NCBI GenBank assembly: GCA_903958915.1
Contig: CAJBVC010000372.1
Location: forward strand, 1 to 11,021
Reading direction: 5' to 3'
Origin: an uncultured beta proteobacterium
GTDB lineage: Bacteria > Pseudomonadota > Gammaproteobacteria > Burkholderiales > Burkholderiaceae_C
Length of the DNA stretch: 11,021 bases
Part shown: one piece after another, positions 8,164 through 11,021 of the stretch
How positions within the stretch are numbered: the first letter of the stretch is position 1
How the letters are laid out: the number at the start of each line of letters is the position of its first letter
Notes under the pieces: model-generated
The model's input: the letters and a program-made list of their open reading frames with translations, nothing else
What the model was told of the DNA's origin: nothing
The model's database searches: none
Program-made: the position numbers and the translations under genes

Positions 8164-10429
8164 AGAACCGGACAACCAGGCTGGCGTTGATACTGCGCAG
8201 GCTGTTGCGCCGGGTGGCACTGCGCGCCGCAAACCCGTCAATATCTTCAACCGCATTGGACGTCTCTGCGTCGGGGGCCAGCAGATTGGCCACGCCGATG
8301 CGCAACTGTGCAGCGCGGTCGATCTTCCAGGCCGCAAAGGCATCCAGGGTGCGCAGGGCACTGCGCCGTGCCACCTGCCGGTCGGTCTGCTGGGTGGTGT
8401 AGGCGGGCTGCAGCACCAGACTGGCTCCCAGCGTCCAGCCGGTATTCTTGACCCGCACATCAACGCCCATGTTGGCCGACCAGGGCGGCTGCGCTTCCAG
8501 ACGGTTGTCGGGGCCGTCGACCTGCTCGACCTCGGAGCGGTACAGATTCCAGGCCGAGCGCAGTTGCACGCCGCTGTCGGGCTCAAACCAGCGTGGCAAC
8601 CACTCCTCGGCCCGGCCCTTGATTTCCACTTCCAGTCCGGTGCTGTGTGCAACGCCAATGTTCACCGGCCGCGCCACCCAGCGCGGCAGCGCCAGCCAGT
8701 CCTGCTGTTGCAGTGTGATGCTCTGGCGAATCAGGTTTTCAATCCGACGGTGAAACAGGCCAATGCTGAGCACGCCGCCGCTGGCCGGATAGTGCTCATA
8801 CGCCAGATCAAAACCGGTTGCCAGTTCCGGTCGCAAGTTGGGGTTGCCAGCACGGTCGGCCGCAATCGGCGTGTTGGACTGGTCGCGCTCGTAGGTGGTG
8901 TTCACGATGTAGCGCCCCAACAGCGCGCCCAGATCGGGCAATTTGAAACTGCGGGTCACACTGGCACGCACCTGGTCTTTGCCCTTGGGGTCGAACCGAA
9001 AATTCACGTGCAGTACCGGTGCCACGATCTGCGCACGGTTGTCTATCTCCAGGAGAGTGCCGCCACTGCGGGTCACCACTTCCTCCACACGCACGCCCGG
9101 CAACACCGACCAGCGGTCACTGATTGCCCATTCGTCCTGCACGAAAGCGGCGGCACGTTCGATACGTGCCTTGAACGCAACACCGTCAGAGATGTCCTGA
9201 CGCTCAACGCCGTTGTCCCAGACCCGGCGCAACTCGTCCCGCTGGCGCCGTTCCACGTCCCATCCCGCCGCCAGGGCATGCGCCTGGCCCATGGGCTGGT
9301 TCCAGCGCCCACCCAGCGTTGCTCGGGACTCGTCAAATTGGGTATTCGAGACCCGCTGCAGACTAAAACTGCCATCGCGCTGCCAGCCGGTGTACTCCCC
9401 CAGGGTGCCGCGCGTCGTGCCTTGACCAAACGCCTTGAGTTCGACCTTGGTTCCGTCAGTCCATTTGCGCTGCCATTGCAACTGTGCGCGCTGCAAATCG
9501 CTGACGCTGCGCGTCTGGGACTGGTCGTCCACGGTGGTCGAGGGGCTTCCGACCAGATCCTCAATATGCCGCTGGGACTGGCCATGGCCTTCAATCCTTT
9601 GAACAAAAGCGCTGAGGTTGAGGGTGTCGATGTCGCTGAGCTTCCACTGCAGGCGTGGTGCCAACTGTGCACTGCCGCTACGACTGGCATCCTCCCCGGT
9701 AATCGCCTGCGCCCGTACTTCGCCCGCCACGGTGCGCGAAACGCGCTCCTGAACGTAGTAGGTGCCCAGCGCGCTGCGGCTGACTGTTACCGGAACAACG
9801 AACGAGACATCGCCGATACGGTCACCCCACTGAAACGCCGTACTGCCGCCGGGTTGCACGGCACGCCAGGAGGCGTTGCTACGCCACTCCCGCTGCAACG
9901 TGCGCGGTGGCTCACGCAGCACCACGTTGATGGTGCCTGCGACGCCGCTGTATTCGGCCGTAGCGCCCTTGATCACTTCGATGCGCTCCACGTCAGCGGG
10001 CGCCAGGGTGTCGAGGGAAAAGCCGGGGGGCGCGGGCTCACCGTTGATCAGAATCTGTGTGTAGCCACCGCCCAGACCTCGCAGTCGCGGGGCGCCACCA
10101 TCCATGGAAACGCCCGGCAGACGTTTGAGCACATCGGTGACATCGATGTCTCCCTGGCGGTCGAGCTCGTCGCGACCGTACACCGCTTTGGCAATCGATT
10201 CACGTTGGCGCAGGGCGTCGTCAGTAGTTTGGCTTGCGACAATCTCCACTGTCGGCATCGTGATGGCGGGCGCTGGGGCAGAAAGTCCTTTGGGGACTGC
10301 GCCCGGGGCAGGCGCGAGGTTGTCCGGATTGGCAGGCGGCGTTTGCGCCCGAGCACCAGAGACCTGCGACATCCCGGCCATCAGGCACAGTACCAAGCTG
10401 CCCAACGCAGCGCATCCTCGACGCGGCAT
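8162..10429 (-). CDS. TonB-dependent outer-membrane receptor, ligand unknown
   Basis: This encodes a 755-residue outer-membrane receptor that would take up a scarce ligand (siderophore, haem, metal chelate or other) using TonB-ExbB-ExbD energy. A signal peptide ends at about residue 28 (GARA-Q). A Pro/Ala-rich linker (about 29-58) follows, then a TonB-box-like PTVEIVAS (59-66) and a plug domain to about residue 175, containing VLKRLPGVSMDGG, LRGLGGGYTQILING, IERIEVIKG-type sequence and AGTINVVLREPP. The rest is a beta-barrel with GNPNLRPE at about 525-533 and a C-terminal aromatic residue (VVRF). There is no STN signalling domain, so it is not a FecA-type transducer. I chose the ATG at 10429 because GAAGGGG lies 9 bp before it. 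A TTG at 10447, overlapping the rfaE2 stop as TTGA, would add six residues. The gene follows rfaE2 by 14 bp and may be cotranscribed. Its ligand cannot be named from sequence alone. Confidence 0.94.
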   Translation of the reverse strand: MPRRGCAALGSLVLCLMAGMSQVSGARAQTPPANPDNLAPAPGAVPKGLSAPAPAITMPTVEIVASQTTDDALRQRESIAKAVYGRDELDRQGDIDVTDVLKRLPGVSMDGGAPRLRGLGGGYTQILINGEPAPPGFSLDTLAPADVERIEVIKGATAEYSGVAGTINVVLREPPRTLQREWRSNASWRAVQPGGSTAFQWGDRIGDVSFVVPVTVSRSALGTYYVQERVSRTVAGEVRAQAITGEDASRSGSAQLAPRLQWKLSDIDTLNLSAFVQRIEGHGQSQRHIEDLVGSPSTTVDDQSQTRSVSDLQRAQLQWQRKWTDGTKVELKAFGQGTTRGTLGEYTGWQRDGSFSLQRVSNTQFDESRATLGGRWNQPMGQAHALAAGWDVERRQRDELRRVWDNGVERQDISDGVAFKARIERAAAFVQDEWAISDRWSVLPGVRVEEVVTRSGGTLLEIDNRAQIVAPVLHVNFRFDPKGKDQVRASVTRSFKLPDLGALLGRYIVNTTYERDQSNTPIAADRAGNPNLRPELATGFDLAYEHYPASGGVLSIGLFHRRIENLIRQSITLQQQDWLALPRWVARPVNIGVAHSTGLEVEIKGRAEEWLPRWFEPDSGVQLRSAWNLYRSEVEQVDGPDNRLEAQPPWSANMGVDVRVKNTGWTLGASLVLQPAYTTQQTDRQVARRSALRTLDAFAAWKIDRAAQLRIGVANLLAPDAETSNAVEDIDGFAARSATRRNSLRSINASLVVRF

Positions 10430-10443
10430 GACGCACGGCCCCT

Positions 10444-10938
10444 TCAAGAGGCTCGAATCCTTGCCAGCAACTGCGTGGTGGAATACCCGGCGACAAACGG
10501 CAACGCCAACGCCCGCCCACCCCAGGATTGGACCAGCGCCGTTTCCGGCAGCACCGCCATGTCGTAATCGCCGCCCTTGACCAGCAGGTCGGGGCGCAGC
10601 TCGGCGATCAGTGCTTGCGGCGTGTCCTCGTCAAACCAGGTGACAAGATCGACCGCTTGCTGGCTGGCCATCACGATGGCACGGTCCTGATCGTTGTTGA
10701 GCGGGCGATCATCCCCTTTGCCCAGGCGACGCACCGACGCATCGGTATTGAGCGCCACAATCAGACTGCCCCCCAGCGCTCGTGCCTGCGCCAGGTACAT
10801 GACGTGGCCACGGTGCAGCACGTCAAACACACCGTTGGTGAATACCCAGGGGCGGGGAAGACGCAACACAAGCTCGCGGACATCGGTACGCGGCGCAATC
10901 TTGGTCAAAAAACCGGGTGAAGAGTCGGATACATGCAT
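10444..10938 (-). CDS. rfaE2: D-glycero-beta-D-manno-heptose 1-phosphate adenylyltransferase
   Basis: This enzyme (also called HldC) transfers AMP from ATP to heptose 1-phosphate, giving ADP-heptose for the inner core of lipopolysaccharide. The 164-residue protein is a stand-alone adenylyltransferase, unlike the fused kinase-adenylyltransferase HldE of E. coli. Visible motifs are the cytidylyltransferase-like signature TNGVFDVLHRGH with HxGH at residues 42-45, NTDASVRRLGKGDDRP (64-79), LLVKGGDY (118-125) and a final STTQLLARI (153-161), matching the usual STTxLI-type end. The family more often has Cys in TNGCFD; here it is Val. The ATG at 10938 is the first in-frame start after an upstream TGA seven to eight codons away. 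It has no recognisable ribosome-binding site. The TonB receptor gene follows 14 bp downstream on the same strand. No other LPS genes are visible in the window. Confidence 0.94.
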   Translation of the reverse strand: MHVSDSSPGFLTKIAPRTDVRELVLRLPRPWVFTNGVFDVLHRGHVMYLAQARALGGSLIVALNTDASVRRLGKGDDRPLNNDQDRAIVMASQQAVDLVTWFDEDTPQALIAELRPDLLVKGGDYDMAVLPETALVQSWGGRALALPFVAGYSTTQLLARIRAS

Positions 10939-10994
10939 GGTGAGGATGCTAGCAGGTGCACTTCAAGTTGCGGCTGGTTCGGTCGATCTGACAT

Positions 10995-11000
10995 AGCATA
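10995..11000 (-). promoter_or_regulatory. Possible -10 element of the rfaE2 promoter
   Basis: The 83 bp upstream of rfaE2 contain a small AT-rich patch in otherwise GC-rich DNA. On the minus strand it reads TATGCT, a four-of-six match to the -10 consensus, about 56 bp before the start codon. The matching -35 would fall at the window edge. On the plus strand the same patch holds CATAAT (10997-11002), so it could equally serve a divergent gene outside the window. Confidence 0.22.
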
Positions 11001-11021
11001 ATTGGCCCCTACCCCTATGCA

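Noticed and set aside
8564..10567. 667-codon open frame on the plus strand, antisense to the receptor gene
   Set aside because: It mirrors the receptor gene in GC-rich DNA, has no recognisable motif or domain, and runs into rfaE2. Long antisense frames are common at this GC content.

Overview
The window looks like chromosomal DNA from a betaproteobacterium, most likely Burkholderiales and probably Comamonadaceae-like. The evidence is high GC content, tight gene packing, GlnE and MltA sequences of the betaproteobacterial style as I remember them, and the grouping of glnE, a yhdP-type gene and a nitrilase-family gene. The lineage call rests on recall, not on a search. Coding density is very high: six genes fill nearly everything, with no mobile element, CRISPR array, tRNA or rRNA visible.

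Left part, minus strand (5355 down to 1): an apparent three-gene operon. It starts with a 1352-residue AsmA-like, YhdP-family envelope protein. Next is a 271-residue nitrilase-family amidohydrolase whose ATG overlaps the yhdP stop (ATGA). Then comes the lipoprotein murein transglycosylase MltA, 14 bp further on and cut by the window's left edge. Two of the three products act at the envelope (phospholipid traffic to the outer membrane, peptidoglycan turnover). The nitrilase homologue is probably a cytoplasmic metabolite-repair or amide-hydrolysing enzyme.

Centre, plus strand (5371 to 8100): glnE, the bifunctional adenylyltransferase/adenylyl-removing enzyme that tunes glutamine synthetase to nitrogen status. 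It diverges from the yhdP-type gene with only 15 bp between the two ATGs, so at least one promoter must lie inside a neighbouring coding region.

Right part, minus strand (10938 down to 8162): rfaE2/hldC, the ADP-heptose-forming adenylyltransferase of LPS core synthesis. A TonB-dependent outer-membrane receptor of unknown ligand follows 14 bp later. The receptor gene converges on glnE across a 61-bp gap. That gap holds weak hairpins, one followed by a T-run, and an extended -10-like sequence.

Most of the window is ordinary core genome. I found no convincing undescribed system. The points most worth a second look are the rfaE2-receptor pairing, the very short yhdP/glnE divergent gap with a palindrome beside it, the possible antisense promoter between glnE and the receptor, and a CxxC pair in the GlnE linker.
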